Shown here in pieces: positions 9,971-21,299 of a DNA stretch of 64,000 nucleotides. The DNA is from Physella acuta (taxonomy: Eukaryota; Mollusca; Gastropoda; Physidae): positions 234,501-298,500 of the forward strand of contig NW_026732980.1 of the NCBI RefSeq assembly GCF_028476545.1. The letters are read 5' to 3'. The position numbers and the translations under genes were made by a program. The notes beneath the pieces are model-generated. The model worked only from the letters and a program-made list of their open reading frames with translations, was not told the DNA's origin and did not search any database. Positions within the stretch are counted from its first letter, which is position 1; every line of letters begins with the position of its first letter.

Positions 9971-11494
9971 TTAAGTAGCCTTTTTTCCTAAATGAACCTT
10001 TTTATGTCTTTTTAAAACAGAACTTCGAGAAAACCTTTTAAGACAAACATCACATTCATGGGGCATTACTCCTGAATGAACCTTTTTATGTCTTTTTAAA
10101 CTAGAACTTTGAAAAAATCTTTTATGACAAACATCACATTCATTTGGCTTATCTCCTGAATGCACTATTTTATGTGTAGCTAAACTTGAATTTTGAGAAA
10201 ACTTTTTATGACAAACATCACATTCATATGGCTTATCTCCTAAATGAATATTTTTATGTCTTTTAAAATTATAACTTTGAGAAAACTTTTTATGACAAAC
10301 ATCACATTCATATGGCTTATTGTCCGAGTGCCCTTTAATATGTGCATATAATCTACATCTTTGAGAGAACCTTTTATTACAAACATCACATTTATGTGGC
10401 TTTTCTCCTGAATGAATTCTTTTGTGTGTACTTAAACCAGAACTTTGAGTATACCTTTTATGACAAACATTACATTCATATGACTTATCTCCTGTATGAA
10501 GATTTCTGTGTTGTAATAAACTTATCTTCTGACCAAACTTTTTATGACAAACATCACATTCATGTGGCTTATCTCCTGAATGAACTTTTTTATGTGCAGT
10601 TAAATTAGATTTAGATGCAAACTGTTTAAGACAAACATCACATTCATGTGGCTTATCTCCTGAATGAACTTTTTTATGTGTAGTTAAACGAGAATTTTGA
10701 GAAAACTTTTTATGACAAACATCACATTCATATGGCTTATCACCTGAGTGCCCTTTAATATGTGCATATAATCGACATCTTTGAGAGAACCTTTTATTAC
10801 AAACATCACATATATATGGCTTATCTCTTGAGTGCACTTTTGTATTGTTACTACAACTTTGAGAAAGATTCTCATGGTCACCATCATATTCAACTTGCTT
10901 ATTTCCTTCTTGACCTGTTTTATGCTTATTTAAGTTAGAACTTTGAGAAAAACTTTTGTGTTTGAGACTAGAAACAATTTGATATCTTTTGTCTCTAGAA
11001 AATTGGAGATTTTTTTCAACGTGAAGTTCAAGCCCTTTTTGTTGTTTATCCTCAAAAAATAAAAATCCTGTCAATAAATCTGGTTTTGAATCTTTACTAC
11101 TTGATAAAGCTGTGACTTCTGATTTGTTATCTTTAGATGTTGATAATGTTGATTCAGCAGGCTTTTTATCTTTACAAATTAAAAACGCAGTTGTAACATC
11201 AGGTTTAACATCTTGCAAGCTTATAAATGTTTTGTTGGGTGTTTCTGTGTCTTTAGAAGATGAAAATTCTGTTGTAGTATAGGGTTTAACATCTTGAGAA
11301 GCTGTGAATGTCAAGTTGGGTTTTGCATCAACAATAGATGAAAATGTTGTTAATTCTGTTTTTATGTCTTTAGAAGATGAAAATGTTGATAGATCTGGTT
11401 TCAAATCTTCAGAGTTTAAAAATTCTGTTAATTTGTGTGACTGTTCATCTACAATAGATAAAATTGCAGCTAAATGTTCTGTTTCTTCTTCCAT
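9971..11494 (-). CDS. C2H2 zinc-finger protein, ten fingers
   Basis: Encodes 507 residues in one exon, probably a nuclear DNA-binding transcription regulator. The ATG at 11494 has a strong context (A at -3, G at +4), and an acceptor-like AG lies just upstream, so a 5' UTR intron is possible. Residues ~1-165 are acidic and Ser/Thr-rich, with a loose repeat of the type (L/I/V)KP(D/E)...SSSKD. Residues ~170-221 look like two decayed fingers that lost cysteines but keep FSQSSNLNKHK. Residues ~222-501 hold ten regular fingers (CDVCHKKFSQ...H...H, linker SGDKPYE), close to the animal consensus. Fingers 1 and 6 have the same helix (RCRLYAHIKGH), pointing to internal duplication. No KRAB, BTB or ZAD domain is visible. 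The 3' end appears truncated, because an eleventh finger follows out of frame. DNA target and function are unknown. Confidence 0.88.
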   Translation of the reverse strand: MEEETEHLAAILSIVDEQSHKLTEFLNSEDLKPDLSTFSSSKDIKTELTTFSSIVDAKPNLTFTASQDVKPYTTTEFSSSKDTETPNKTFISLQDVKPDVTTAFLICKDKKPAESTLSTSKDNKSEVTALSSSKDSKPDLLTGFLFFEDKQQKGLELHVEKNLQFSRDKRYQIVSSLKHKSFSQSSNLNKHKTGQEGNKQVEYDGDHENLSQSCSNNTKVHSRDKPYICDVCNKRFSQRCRLYAHIKGHSGDKPYECDVCHKKFSQNSRLTTHKKVHSGDKPHECDVCLKQFASKSNLTAHKKVHSGDKPHECDVCHKKFGQKISLLQHRNLHTGDKSYECNVCHKRYTQSSGLSTHKRIHSGEKPHKCDVCNKRFSQRCRLYAHIKGHSDNKPYECDVCHKKFSQSYNFKRHKNIHLGDKPYECDVCHKKFSQNSSLATHKIVHSGDKPNECDVCHKRFFQSSSLKRHKKVHSGVMPHECDVCLKRFSRSSVLKRHKKVHLGKKAT

Positions 11495-11519
11495 TCTTGA
11501 CTGCTTTTTATAAATCTGA

Positions 11520-12800
11520 TGATTAAAAATGTTATAAATGTTAAATTGAAAAGTGGTGATTATAAAGTCAGAATAAAGTATTATTATTAAAATGGCAAAA
11601 TTAATGGCAGAAGGTCTGTTAATCTTTTCACTCAGTCTGATGGGATCTAAAAATAGATTGCCAGTAATGCCAAGGCTATCAATAGATTAGGACTGCATAT
11701 TAATATTCTTTAAATATTCTTAAAAAACACAAATTTATAAACCAGTATAGCTTATTTTGGCTAACGATTGAGGAATTACCAAATAAGTTTAGATCCTCTC
11801 ACATTCAGCTAAAATTCTTAATATTAGTATTGGAAAAAAAATTAATATTGTTTTCTTAGACTATTTCTAGACCTGACCTTTTAACCTATCCATTATCCCT
11901 CAACCCTTGGCCCCAAAACTAAGATATAATGCATTAAAGAAATAAAATATAAATGTCATTTGCACTAATAACAAAAAAAAAAATCAATTAAAACAGGTTT
12001 CAAGTGCAAAACCCATACTAGATATTTCTTCAGACTAGCGATTCTACCATGCAGTGCTCGAAATAATTAGTAAAAATAATAATAATATATTAAATTAAAC
12101 AAACCTCTCTTGAAAATTGTAAAATATATTCACTTCAATTGAAAAATTCTAAAAATATGTAAGATTATAAATAGAAGCAAAATATAACCACAAGATGTGA
12201 GAGGACATAAGAATGATGCATTTTCTCTATTGTTGGTTGGTATAAAATAAGTATTTCCATATAATATAATACTTTATTCATGTATCTAAAAAAAATCCAG
12301 TAACTCCTAAAAATATATTTGCATGGCCGACGGCCATGTGCTCAGTCTTTTTTGTGCTTTATAACAAGGTATTTTAGGTGCACAAACAATTGAGCAAAAA
12401 AAATTAAACATATCTTCTTATTGTTCCCCATTTATCGACTATAGATGATTCTTCTAGGCCTATAAGTTATTAAAAAAATGTTGCTGCCACAAAATATAGT
12501 CTACATTTAGTGACTTTTCAATTGTCATTGTCTGCTTGGAACATGTTTGCAAAAAAATGATTCTGTAATTCAACTATTTACATTCAACTATTGCATGTAT
12601 AAATTGTTTTTCAAGTTAGAGACTAAAGAGTAAAGGCCAAGGCTATTCCCAGCTGATTTGGAATAGCATTATTTGGGTTATTTCCAGCAGACTAGGAATA
12701 GCACCCATGGCTATTTACAGTCAGCTGTCATTTTTACTATATACGACTGGGAATAGGCCAAATATTTTACGATAATAAAAGCATTTATTGTGACTGGGGA
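11520..12800. other. Upstream flank of the zinc-finger gene; no other gene seen
   Basis: AT-rich sequence that should contain the promoter and any 5' UTR exon of the minus-strand zinc-finger gene. I see no clear TATA or CpG-rich segment. The palindrome CATGGCCGACGGCCATG near 12324 is the only sharp motif. Confidence 0.4.
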
Positions 12801-12825
12801 ATGAAGTATAGATTACGAGAGCAGT

Positions 12826-13430
12826 GCAATTTTTACTTTCTCGTATATACGAAGTATAGAGAAAGTCTTGTAACCTCACTGACACGGAAAAACATAATTT
12901 TGCAATCTGGTAACTTGAGTACATTAACGGCTAGGTTGATGAAATTTCATATATAAGTATTTTATCAAAATCGTAGATCCTGATCAACTTTTGAGCGATT
13001 TCCGATAACCGGAAGTGGTACTTTTTCTACTTTGAATTTTTCAAAAGCCTATAACTTGAGTACTATTTCAGATAGATAAATGAAATTTCATATGTAAGTA
13101 AAAGATCTAATTCTCTACCTTCTGTCAAATTTTGAGTAATTTCCGTTGACCGGAAGTACTAATTTACGCTATTTCCGATTTCTCAAAAAAAAAAACCGCA
13201 CATAAATTTATAAAGTACTAATAATATCCCGCACTATTATGCACATTTTATTAGGCATTCACTTGGTGTGCAATTAATTTTTTTTTACGAGATTCCATTC
13301 TATTATAAAAAGTTTGAGTAATTAAAAATGGATTACAAATATTGTCTATGCCCTGAGTTGCCATCCCTCGTAGTTTTATATTAGAATATTTGAGAAAGTT
13401 TAGGGGAGATCACTCCCGGTTTATTATTGT
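12826..13430. mobile_element. CTCGTATATACGAAG repeat-family element, near full length
   Basis: Starts ACTTTCTCGTATATACGAAG and ends GGGGAGATCACTCCCGG. The body holds diverged internal repeats of the type TAACTTGAGTAC...GAAATTTCATAT and ..GATTTCCG..AACCGGAAGT. The same body, inverted, is at 51690-52710, with shorter copies at 33870-34400 and 58810-59130. No coding capacity is visible. It is a non-autonomous element of undetermined class. Confidence 0.7.
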
Positions 13431-13667
13431 GTTATAGTTAAAAAAAAAATTATTATTAGTTAAGCCTTTGGGTTATATCTGCTGTGTAGTACGTAGGTCT
13501 TAGTCTCAGTGATCAATTATACACTCTAACTAAATCTATACTAATCAATCAGGGCTTTCTATCTGCAAATATGTCAGCAATCATGTCACTAACGGGAAAA
13601 AAATTTAAAATAATAACCCTTTCATTAACAATTGCAAAAAAATACAATTTAGACAACAGGTGGCCTA

Positions 13668-13765
13668 CATCACATGCCATCAATACAAAAGCATTTGATG
13701 GGTTCGAACCCACACTATCTGGCGTGGTAACCACCCACATTTACACTCGACCACACAGTGTTTTT
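13668..13765 (-). repeat. tRNA-like sequence (SINE head or tRNA pseudogene)
   Basis: On the minus strand a GGTTCGAACCC B-box follows an A-box-like TGGTCGAGTG at about the right spacing. The acceptor stem does not close convincingly, so I do not call a functional tRNA. It is probably a SINE head. Confidence 0.5.
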
Positions 13766-14336
13766 AACATTATATGTATAAAACAAAACAGTCATGACTG
13801 TGAATAGCCTTAATACAGCTATTCCCAGTTCAACAGTTGACTGGAAATAGACACTTTGATTGGTAAATAGACTAGATCAACATAAAAATATTGAATCAAT
13901 ATTAACCCTAGCCTTTTTATTTATTATTTACTTATGTATATAGCTTTAATACAATGTTGAGGAGGGAGCTTTCTGTAGCAGCCCAATGTTAATGGGCAAA
14001 ATAGGAAATCATATTGAAAGTTTCCTCTTTCACTATCAGTGACTGTCAGATATAATCTTTCAAGCAAGACACATTTAAGAACCATTCAAAAATAAATTGT
14101 TTTCCTTTAATTTTATCATGATTTGTGTGCAGATCTAGAATAGATCTAGATGTTTTATAGTACAGTGTTAATAAATTCAGAGAAGTTAAAATTGTGTCAA
14201 AGTATTGAAAATATTGTAGCTGTAACAAAGGAGAGATAGCAGCATCGGTGGTGTTTATAGTTAGAGCCGCTAGATCTATTCTAGATCTAGAGGTCTAGTA
14301 AGTTACAAACTGAGGCATGACCACGTGACGCAGAAG

Positions 14337-15370
14337 GAAGGGTGTTGGGAGATTGCGAGACGCGAAAAGCAAAATGGCAAGGCGGGAAAATGCGAGAAGA
14401 TAATGCGAGACATACCTGCTGAATTAAGGGTAAATAGCGAGACACTTTTTGCGAAAAAAAAAGTTTTTTCATGCTTTTTTCATCTTTATTTATTTAAATT
14501 ATTATTATTTTTTTTTTTGCTTTAAAATAAACAAGCATTGCCATTTAGCCATACCCTTTAACACGAGTGTTGTTTGTTGTTATTTTTTTATCTAGATTTT
14601 ATTTTATCTATATCTAGATCTATCTATTTAAAAATCCCTACATTGTTGCTGTGCTAATGTCATCGCCCGCTCTCATTAGCGAGAGGAAAATCCCATCTCA
14701 GTCAGCATTAATTTTAAAAATCTAGCCCGCTCATGTTTATACAAACATGAGCTGTGTCACTGTGAATTGGTATAATCTTGTCAGCAGGAGAGATATTCTG
14801 CAACATGTATTTATGGATTTTTTGTACTTACAAAAAGTGTAAAAGTATAAACAACTCTAAAAAGTGCAATTTATTTTTTTATTAAGTAATTTTAATTACA
14901 TATAAAATTTACAAACAAAATCTTCTGAAACAGTCCTAGCACTACTCAAACACATCTCGTGACACCATCTTTCACACATAGTACATCCAACCTTGTGCTT
15001 ATATTTATATGGTAAAAAAAGCTAGAAAAAAATCGTAGGAGGCGGCTATAATACAAAATTTCTATGCAACAATACAAAATATGTTTGCGGCGGCAGCGGA
15101 TCCGGGCACGGTGATCTTCAAAGACGGTAAATCAGGCGGCCTCTGCATTCCACACAAAAGACAGAAGTTGATCTATCGTCTGTGGTATTTCCGTCGGTTT
15201 GGGTGCGGTAAATTTTTCGCAGAAATCTTCGCATTTCAACACCACCCAGCGTAAGTATCGGGTTGTGGTAAAATGCGAGACAAAAAGTCACGTGACCGAC
15301 CGTTTTTGCGCCCTTCTCACCATTTCACTTTTCACGTCTCATAATTTCCCCACACCCCAGAAGGAAGTCC
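14337..15370. mobile_element. Candidate DNA transposon with long degenerate inverted ends
   Basis: The left end (GGGTGTTGGGAGATTGCGAG then ACGCGAAAAGCAAAATGG) is matched in inverse by the right end (CCATTTCACTTTTCACGTCTC then ATAATTTCCCCACACCCC), ~65-70% identical over 60-70 bases. The interior contains further GCGAGAC motifs and no transposase-like frame. It is probably an old non-autonomous element. Confidence 0.5.
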
Positions 15371-15639
15371 ATTTAATTATAATATAAAAACATATTAAAA
15401 CAAAAAATTCAATTTAAATAGGGCCTAGGCCTGTAGGGCCTAAATAAATCTAGATATTACTAGATTCTAACTAGAATTAGATAATTAAATTAAGTTAGGC
15501 CTAATAGATCTACTAGTCTGATAGTGTGACTGATAGTAAATTCAGTTCTTCTAATTGAATGACGGAATTTAATATTTATAAACCAGTGTCCGATAATAGA
15601 ATCTTCTTTAAAAAGGGCTTAAAGGGTGTGTTAGGTTAG

Positions 15640-15830
15640 TGGTAGTGATCTTAATACTAGATCTAGATCTAAGTAAGTAAATTAAATACATACACACATT
15701 CATTGCTGGCTGATGTCAATGCTAACCCTCTCCTTAACCCGGTAATCTATCGTAGTTTTGGGTAGATCTAGATCTCTATCTAAATCTACTATCTAGATCT
15801 CTAGATCTACTACGTAAGTAAAATCGCCCG
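15640..15830. repeat. TCTAGATC-rich low-complexity tract
   Basis: Repeated overlapping TCTAGATCTA units, also seen at 14270-14290 and 14590-14625. It looks like simple-sequence drift in AT-rich DNA rather than a mobile element. Confidence 0.6.
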
Positions 15831-16345
15831 CGGCTGTTAAATCTACCTCATTTTCAAGGCTTTAATAGAAGTAAATATATTCTCATCTGATATATTTGTG
15901 TCAAATATTATAGATAAATGAATAATAAACCTAAATCAATGGCTAAATATATCAATAAAGACCAGAAATCAACTTTAAACAGCAGTGTTTGCGAGCAAGG
16001 TTGGCTATGATATAATAATAATAGGCCTATATATAAACAGCAGCCATTTGTAAAATAGAGTGGCTTCCCCTGAATCTAGCGCTATAATATACCGCGTTTA
16101 CACTTACGACATGTATACTATACATTTCCAGAACACAAAGCCCGCCAAAATTTATTTTTATATGGAACAATTTTTTTTTTAATACTTTTATTTGCAACGA
16201 GAAAAATGGCCCGTTGAGGTAGGATACAACGGACGCTAGGTTGATAGTGCTGTCTATTTTCTCGGTACTTTAATTTATACAAAATATAGTCATAGGCATA
16301 TCCCTAAACCATGCACCTAATCTCATTCATGACAAAAGTCGCATT

Positions 16346-16393
16346 TAGAGTTTCTTTCAGGCAACTCTACTTGGGAGGAGTGGCTTGCCCACC

Positions 16394-16424
<31 letters not shown>

Positions 16425-16575
16425 TTCCAAAACATGTCTATCGTCCCATTCAAAGAAATATAATTATATACTTTTTCCAGTGTCCGCCCCCTCCAAGAAA
16501 ATTCTACCCCCGCCCTCGAAAATTTCAAGTACCCCCACCCCTCTCCGGGGAGGAAAAAGTCTGAAAGAAACACTG
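16346..16575. mobile_element. hAT-type MITE with perfect 8-bp target duplication (second copy)
   Basis: Ends AGAGTTTCTTTCAGGC and GTCTGAAAGAAACACTG are inverse to each other. The flanks carry the identical 8 bases GTCGCATT at 16338-16345 and 16576-16583. It is the same family as 5405-5640, with poly-C in place of poly-G because the orientation is reversed. Confidence 0.82.
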
Positions 16576-16654
16576 GTCGCATTTGTAGATCATACAAACT
16601 AAAGGAAGAATCTGGGCGGGGCTTCGCCCCTTCTGGAAGAGATGCTTGGAAAAA

Positions 16655-17335
16655 ACAAGTTAATTAAAAAGTCTAGTGACAATTTTAGCGCAATTTCCTT
16701 ATGTTATCTAAAAATAGCTCTGTCGTAGCGTAAATCAAGAGCAGGGTTAGTAAAACCATTGGTTAAAATACATGTTTTATTTACAATAGAGTTACATGAC
16801 TAAAAAACATTGCGCGCCTAGCTACTGAACGTGATGACGAAGCCATAGAACGTGATGGTGCAGCTATTGAACGTGATGACGCGTGTGGTGTGGTTGGAAA
16901 AAATGCCTACTAATTCGGTCCAAATTTTAATTAATTCAAAAAAAATTTTGTGACCGAACGAAAGGATATTTTTGAAAACTTTCTTCGGCAATATTGTTCT
17001 AAATTATGGCAGGAATCGATTGGTACATGTTTCAAGTCGCTAAGTGGTCTGGTTGCCGAGATATGGGCTAAAAACTGCTTTTTTTCGAGGTTTTTTGGCT
17101 TTTCCGGGAAATCCATGAAAGAAACCCGGAATTTTTATAGCCTATGTTCATTCTCGTAACTTGCTTAACATAATTGCTTTTGGAACTAGTCATCGATATT
17201 GCTTCGTTGAGGAGGAGATACGACTTAAAGCTGCGGACACACATCCATCCATTCATACATTCATTCATTCATACATCCAGAAATGACGGGTTAATAAACG
17301 CAATTCTCCAGAATGGAAATTGCGTTAAAAAACTG
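16655..17335. mobile_element. MITE with TTTTAGCGCAATTTCC inverted ends (copy 1)
   Basis: 16-bp inverted ends TTTTAGCGCAATTTCC and GGAAATTGCG(T/C)TAAAA, within a longer degenerate inverted repeat that starts TAATTAAAAAGTC. The body matches 36594-37310 at very high identity. It includes an ATTC-rich microsatellite near 17250 and short accidental frames. Partial relatives in inverse orientation are at 9361-9620 and 20990-21170. It has no transposase and is non-autonomous. Confidence 0.75.
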
Positions 17336-17463
17336 CACGCTAATCACTTTTTAGATTAGAAAAAGTTCCCCCCTCCGGGACGGAAAAAGTCTGAAAGAAA
17401 CACTGGTGTCGCGCTTAGCCACTACGCGAAGAATTGCATTAAAGAAATTGCAAGAAAACCACT

Positions 17464-17612
17464 GTGGTGGGGGGGGGGGGGTGGGGGGGGGGGTGGGGGG
17501 GTGGGGGGGGGGGGGTGGGGTGGGGGTGGGGGGGGTGGGGTGTGTTTTAGGGGTGGTGGGGTTGGGGGGGGTGGGGGTGGGGGGGTGGTGTGTGTGGGGG
17601 GGTTGGTTGGTT
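17464..17612 (+). repeat. 150-base tract of only G and T, poly-G dominated
   Basis: Runs of 5-13 G separated by single or few T, with only one short ATG-less interruption. It strongly fits G-quadruplex-forming sequence. The open frames through it (Gly/Val-rich on plus, Pro/His-rich on minus) are by-products of composition. Confidence 0.9.
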
Positions 17613-18559
17613 TTAGTTTAGAGAAAAGAGACAGCACTATCAACCTAGCGCCCGGTGTATCCTTCCTCAACGGGCCATTTTTCTCGTTAGTATTAATAAT
17701 AATAATAATTAAAACAAGTACATCAACGTCACATTTTTTACATAGTTTCAAATGAAAACGAAAGGTTTTGCACATGTACATAATGAATATTTACATGATG
17801 TCATGTATATTATTATATAAAAAAAAAATTACAAAGGATGACAGTAAAAGGGGTGAAGGTCAAATGAAAGTGTCAGAAGTCTGGGTGGGGAGTGGAAAGG
17901 AAATTTTTCAGAGAATGTCAATGGGACAGTGAAGCATTTTCTATGTAGGGAAACAAATTAAGTTGACTAGTTAAAAGAGTGTTTATTTATGTACTGGTCG
18001 CATTGAGTTTTCAAAAGGTTGCTGTGTGAAAGATGAGGGGAAAGAAACAAGATTTAGAACTTTAAATAAGTAAATGAATAGATATTCGAAATTGATGTTG
18101 GGGTGGGTGGTGGGGTCGTTGGAACAGTTAAAGGGAATGTGGGGTTTTCATGTCTGAGGGTAAGTGGATAGAGGGGGAGAGGAGGGAGGGGGTAGATGTG
18201 TCTGACGAGGCGTGGAGAGGGTGTCTGCGTGTTTTTTAGGCAAGCCAATCGTCAAATTATGTGCTGTGTTATCTAACTGCTGAGGTGTTACTATTTATAG
18301 TGTTTGTGGGTGGGGGGGGGGGGGAAGGGTTTGACGAACAGATTGCTGTGTGAGCGATTTAGTGGGAGGGTGAAAGGTTGGTATGTTCAAGTCGGTGTTT
18401 ATTTGAATGTTTAGTACCGACAGGTTAGGGGTGGGTAGGCGTGTAGCAATCACGGGGTGTGGGGATACAGTGGAGTTTTAAAAGTAAAAAATTGGTTAGC
18501 AGTGTTATCACAAAATAGTTAGTAAAGTTAACCAAACAAAGTATTAATTTGGTGATAAT

Positions 18560-18905
18560 AAAATGACATTTTTTTTTCTTCTTTTTTTTTTTTGCCTCAG
18601 ACATGTATTTTCCAGCGTCCGTTTGCCTCGCATGTTTGCTTTAGTATTACAGTTTTCATCATCGGCTTGTGAGGACTGATACAGATTTACAATAGTAATA
18701 TTTCTTTCTTACTTGTAGCCTACTTTCATTCATTTTAGATGGTTTACCTATACATAGATCTAATACAAAAAGTCTAAATATTCAAAATAATAATAATAAA
18801 AAAAAAACAACCTGAAAATGCAAATGTGTAATTAAAAGATGATTCAAGGGATTATTTTTTCCATCGGCGTAGTGGGCTAATGAGGTGGGGGGGGGGGGGG
18901 GGCTA
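18560..18905. repeat. Interspersed repeat (GCCTCAGACATGTA family), copy 1
   Basis: Matches 59290-59560: TTTTTTTGCCTCAGACATGTA, then TTTAGTATTACAGTTTTCAT, CATCGGCTTGTGAGGACT, and ATTCAAGGGATT...ATCGGCGTAGTGGGCT. It ends in a poly-G run here. It has no coding potential and the class is unknown. Confidence 0.7.
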
Positions 18906-20010
18906 AAAATTGTTTTTTTATATATATATATATATATTTTATTTATTTATTTATTCATTTATTTTTTTTAATAATAAAATGACACATTTATTTTTGTTTA
19001 TATCATTTGTTTATTGTGATGGCACAATGCTGGACAAGTGAAAAAAAAAGAATGAAAGACCAGAGTTAACTTGTGTTAACATTTGCTAAAATGTTAAAAA
19101 CTGTAAATCAGTGCGGGACTATTCTGCTCAGCACTCTGGATAACACGAGCTTATCTAATTCGAATATTAACAATGTTAACTAAGTTTAAAGGGAAATAAT
19201 CTACATTATATGCACAATGTCATTTGTGTATCTGTTCACCATTCTAACATAGTTACAACACACCTTATCTATTCCCATCATACCACCTTACAAACCATTA
19301 CAATCACCATATTAACTCATTCCTTTTCTCTTACTCAGTATAAAAACTGCATCATTTACAAAACTGCCACTACTAATCATTCGCCCCACAAGAAAGTAAC
19401 ATTTTCTAGATAATCCACGCATATTTAGACTTAGCGCTTTACATAAGAATTTAGAAAATACATTGTCTAAGTTGCTTCCCATGTCAAACAGTTAATTAAA
19501 TAAGGGAGAAAGCGAAACGATAAGTTAAAAAAAAGTCGTTGACAAAGTAATGTAATAGAAGTCTAAGAATAATGGGGATGTTTTTCAATTAGTTTATCAT
19601 GTATTAAAACTTATCACCCTGAATATTTTTAAATGCTCATAATATTTAAAATTTGGAATAAAAATTAATCACCAGTTAAAGCCGAAAACAATTATACAAT
19701 TAAATACTGAACCTGAATACATGCAACAAACTTTATTTAATCAATGTTGTTTCACCATGTTTCACTGTAATAATATTATTTTGCATATTTATTCCCTTAT
19801 GCAAACCATTGAGTTGAAATGTATGTAAACTAGTTTGATGTTGTTTTGATTGTTTATATTGAAATTAAAAGTACTAACACAGTGTAAAATAATGCCTTGA
19901 ATAGACCCTCTCTAAACTATCATGATAGAATCACTGTTAGAAAAAAGAAAAAAAAAAACAACTAATATTTTGCCAAAGATTCCCCCACCCCTTCTACCGC
20001 TTACCCGTAT
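18906..20010. other. Gene-free AT-rich stretch
   Basis: I find no supported exon or recognised repeat here beyond a short (TA)n at about 18918-18940. Confidence 0.45.
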
Positions 20011-20011
20011 T

Positions 20012-20130
20012 GTTATCTTATTACATTAGTACAGTTATCTTATTACATTAGTACAGTTATCTTATTACATTAGTACAGTTATCTTATTACATTAGTACAG
20101 TATCTTATTACATTAGTACAGTTATCTTAT
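20012..20130. repeat. 22-bp minisatellite (GTTATCTTATTACATTAGTACA)
   Basis: Between five and six perfect or nearly perfect tandem copies; one copy lacks two bases (near 20100). There are no spacers between units. Confidence 0.93.
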
Positions 20131-20876
20131 ATCTTTTTACTAAATTTCATTTTTCATGTGAATCTCTATAGGAATCGTTAAGCTGATCCAGGTGTATTTA
20201 CAGATAGACCACATATGTTTAGTTTTGTTGTTTAGTATAACGTTCATAATATACCCAGATCTGAAGTGAAATGGTTAAGGTACAAGCAACTTGGCATATT
20301 ATCCCATCATAGGCCAAAGTCATACACATACATACACTCTACATCATCGATGTGCCATAGATTTATATAACTTAATCCCAGGAATACAATTATTTTATGC
20401 ACAACAATTATGCTATTAGTTCTTCTTTAAACAATTTTATTGTATCACATTTCTCATCTGTCACTTATCACACTACTTTCTTCATTCATTAGCGGCTTTA
20501 TTTGTGTATATTACTGTAGCTTAATGAAATAAACCTTTTTTTATAATACACATAAACCTTTTTGAAATAAATCTGGATTTTATTTTCCCGGTTCTTAAAA
20601 TATCAGTATCAGGCTTTTAATTTGTAAGCATGTTGTAAAGGGAAACAACCAAATAAATACAACTTATGACAGGAGTTTGATGTTGCCTCCCGTCTTATAT
20701 TTTCAGAATTAAATTCAAAACCACAAATTGTGTGGGTTGTCTTATTCCTTAATATTGTGTGTGTGTGTGTATAGGAAGATTTTATTTGTTGAACACTACT
20801 GTTTTAAATTACATTTTATTGACAGCCCATATTTGTCGCGCATATCCCCTTAACTTGCTTCCTCTGTTTGTCAGTC

Positions 20877-21293
20877 GTCAGTCTAGATCGAAACGGTCGT
20901 GTGAAATAGCAGGCACTTCTAACTGACAGATAGGGTTCCTAGTTGGGACGTGGGTCAAGACATAAAAACAATGCATCCTGACATTAAATTTGACTTAATT
21001 GGATGCCTAATTAATTTTTTTTGAATTAATGAAAATTTGGACCAAATCAGTAGGCATTTCTATAAAACTACTCCACACGCGTTATCACGTTCAATAGGCG
21101 CGCAATGGTTTTAGTCATGACACTCTATTGTAAATAAAAGCATGTAAAGTACTAAAAAAATTCATAAATAACGTTTTAATAACAAGCTTGTGTGTACTAA
21201 TGCACAAAAAAGTAGAAAATAAATTATAGACTATTATTTAAATAACTATAAAGAAAAGCGTGGGCCTCTTCCTAAATATAAGTAAAGGTATCC
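20877..21293. mobile_element. Relative of the fold-back element, single arm
   Basis: Parallels 9241-9800: CTAGATCGAAAC, CAGGCACTTCTAACTGACAG, TTGGACCAAATCAGTAGGC, TTTAAATAACTATAAAGAAA. It ends before the inverted second arm present at 9816-9900, so it shows the state without the palindrome. Confidence 0.65.
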
Positions 21294-21299
21294 ATTAGA

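Larger units (their letters stand above)
16196..17688. mobile_element. Composite element with ~68-bp terminal inverted repeats
   Basis: 16196-16264 (AACGAGAAAAATGGCCCGTT...) is the reverse complement, at about 90% identity, of 17621-17688 (...AACGGGCCATTTTTCTCGTT). A single diverged end of the same type lies at 33240-33312. The 1.5 kb between the ends contains an hAT-type MITE, a second MITE with its own ends, and a G/T tract, so the outer pair brackets a nest of later insertions. Confidence 0.65.

Noticed and set aside
13668-13765. Functional tRNA gene on the minus strand
   Set aside because: A- and B-box motifs are present, but the acceptor and anticodon stems do not pair well; a SINE head fits better.
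17406-17781. Gly-rich plus-strand and Pro-rich minus-strand frames
   Set aside because: Compositional result of the G/T tract.
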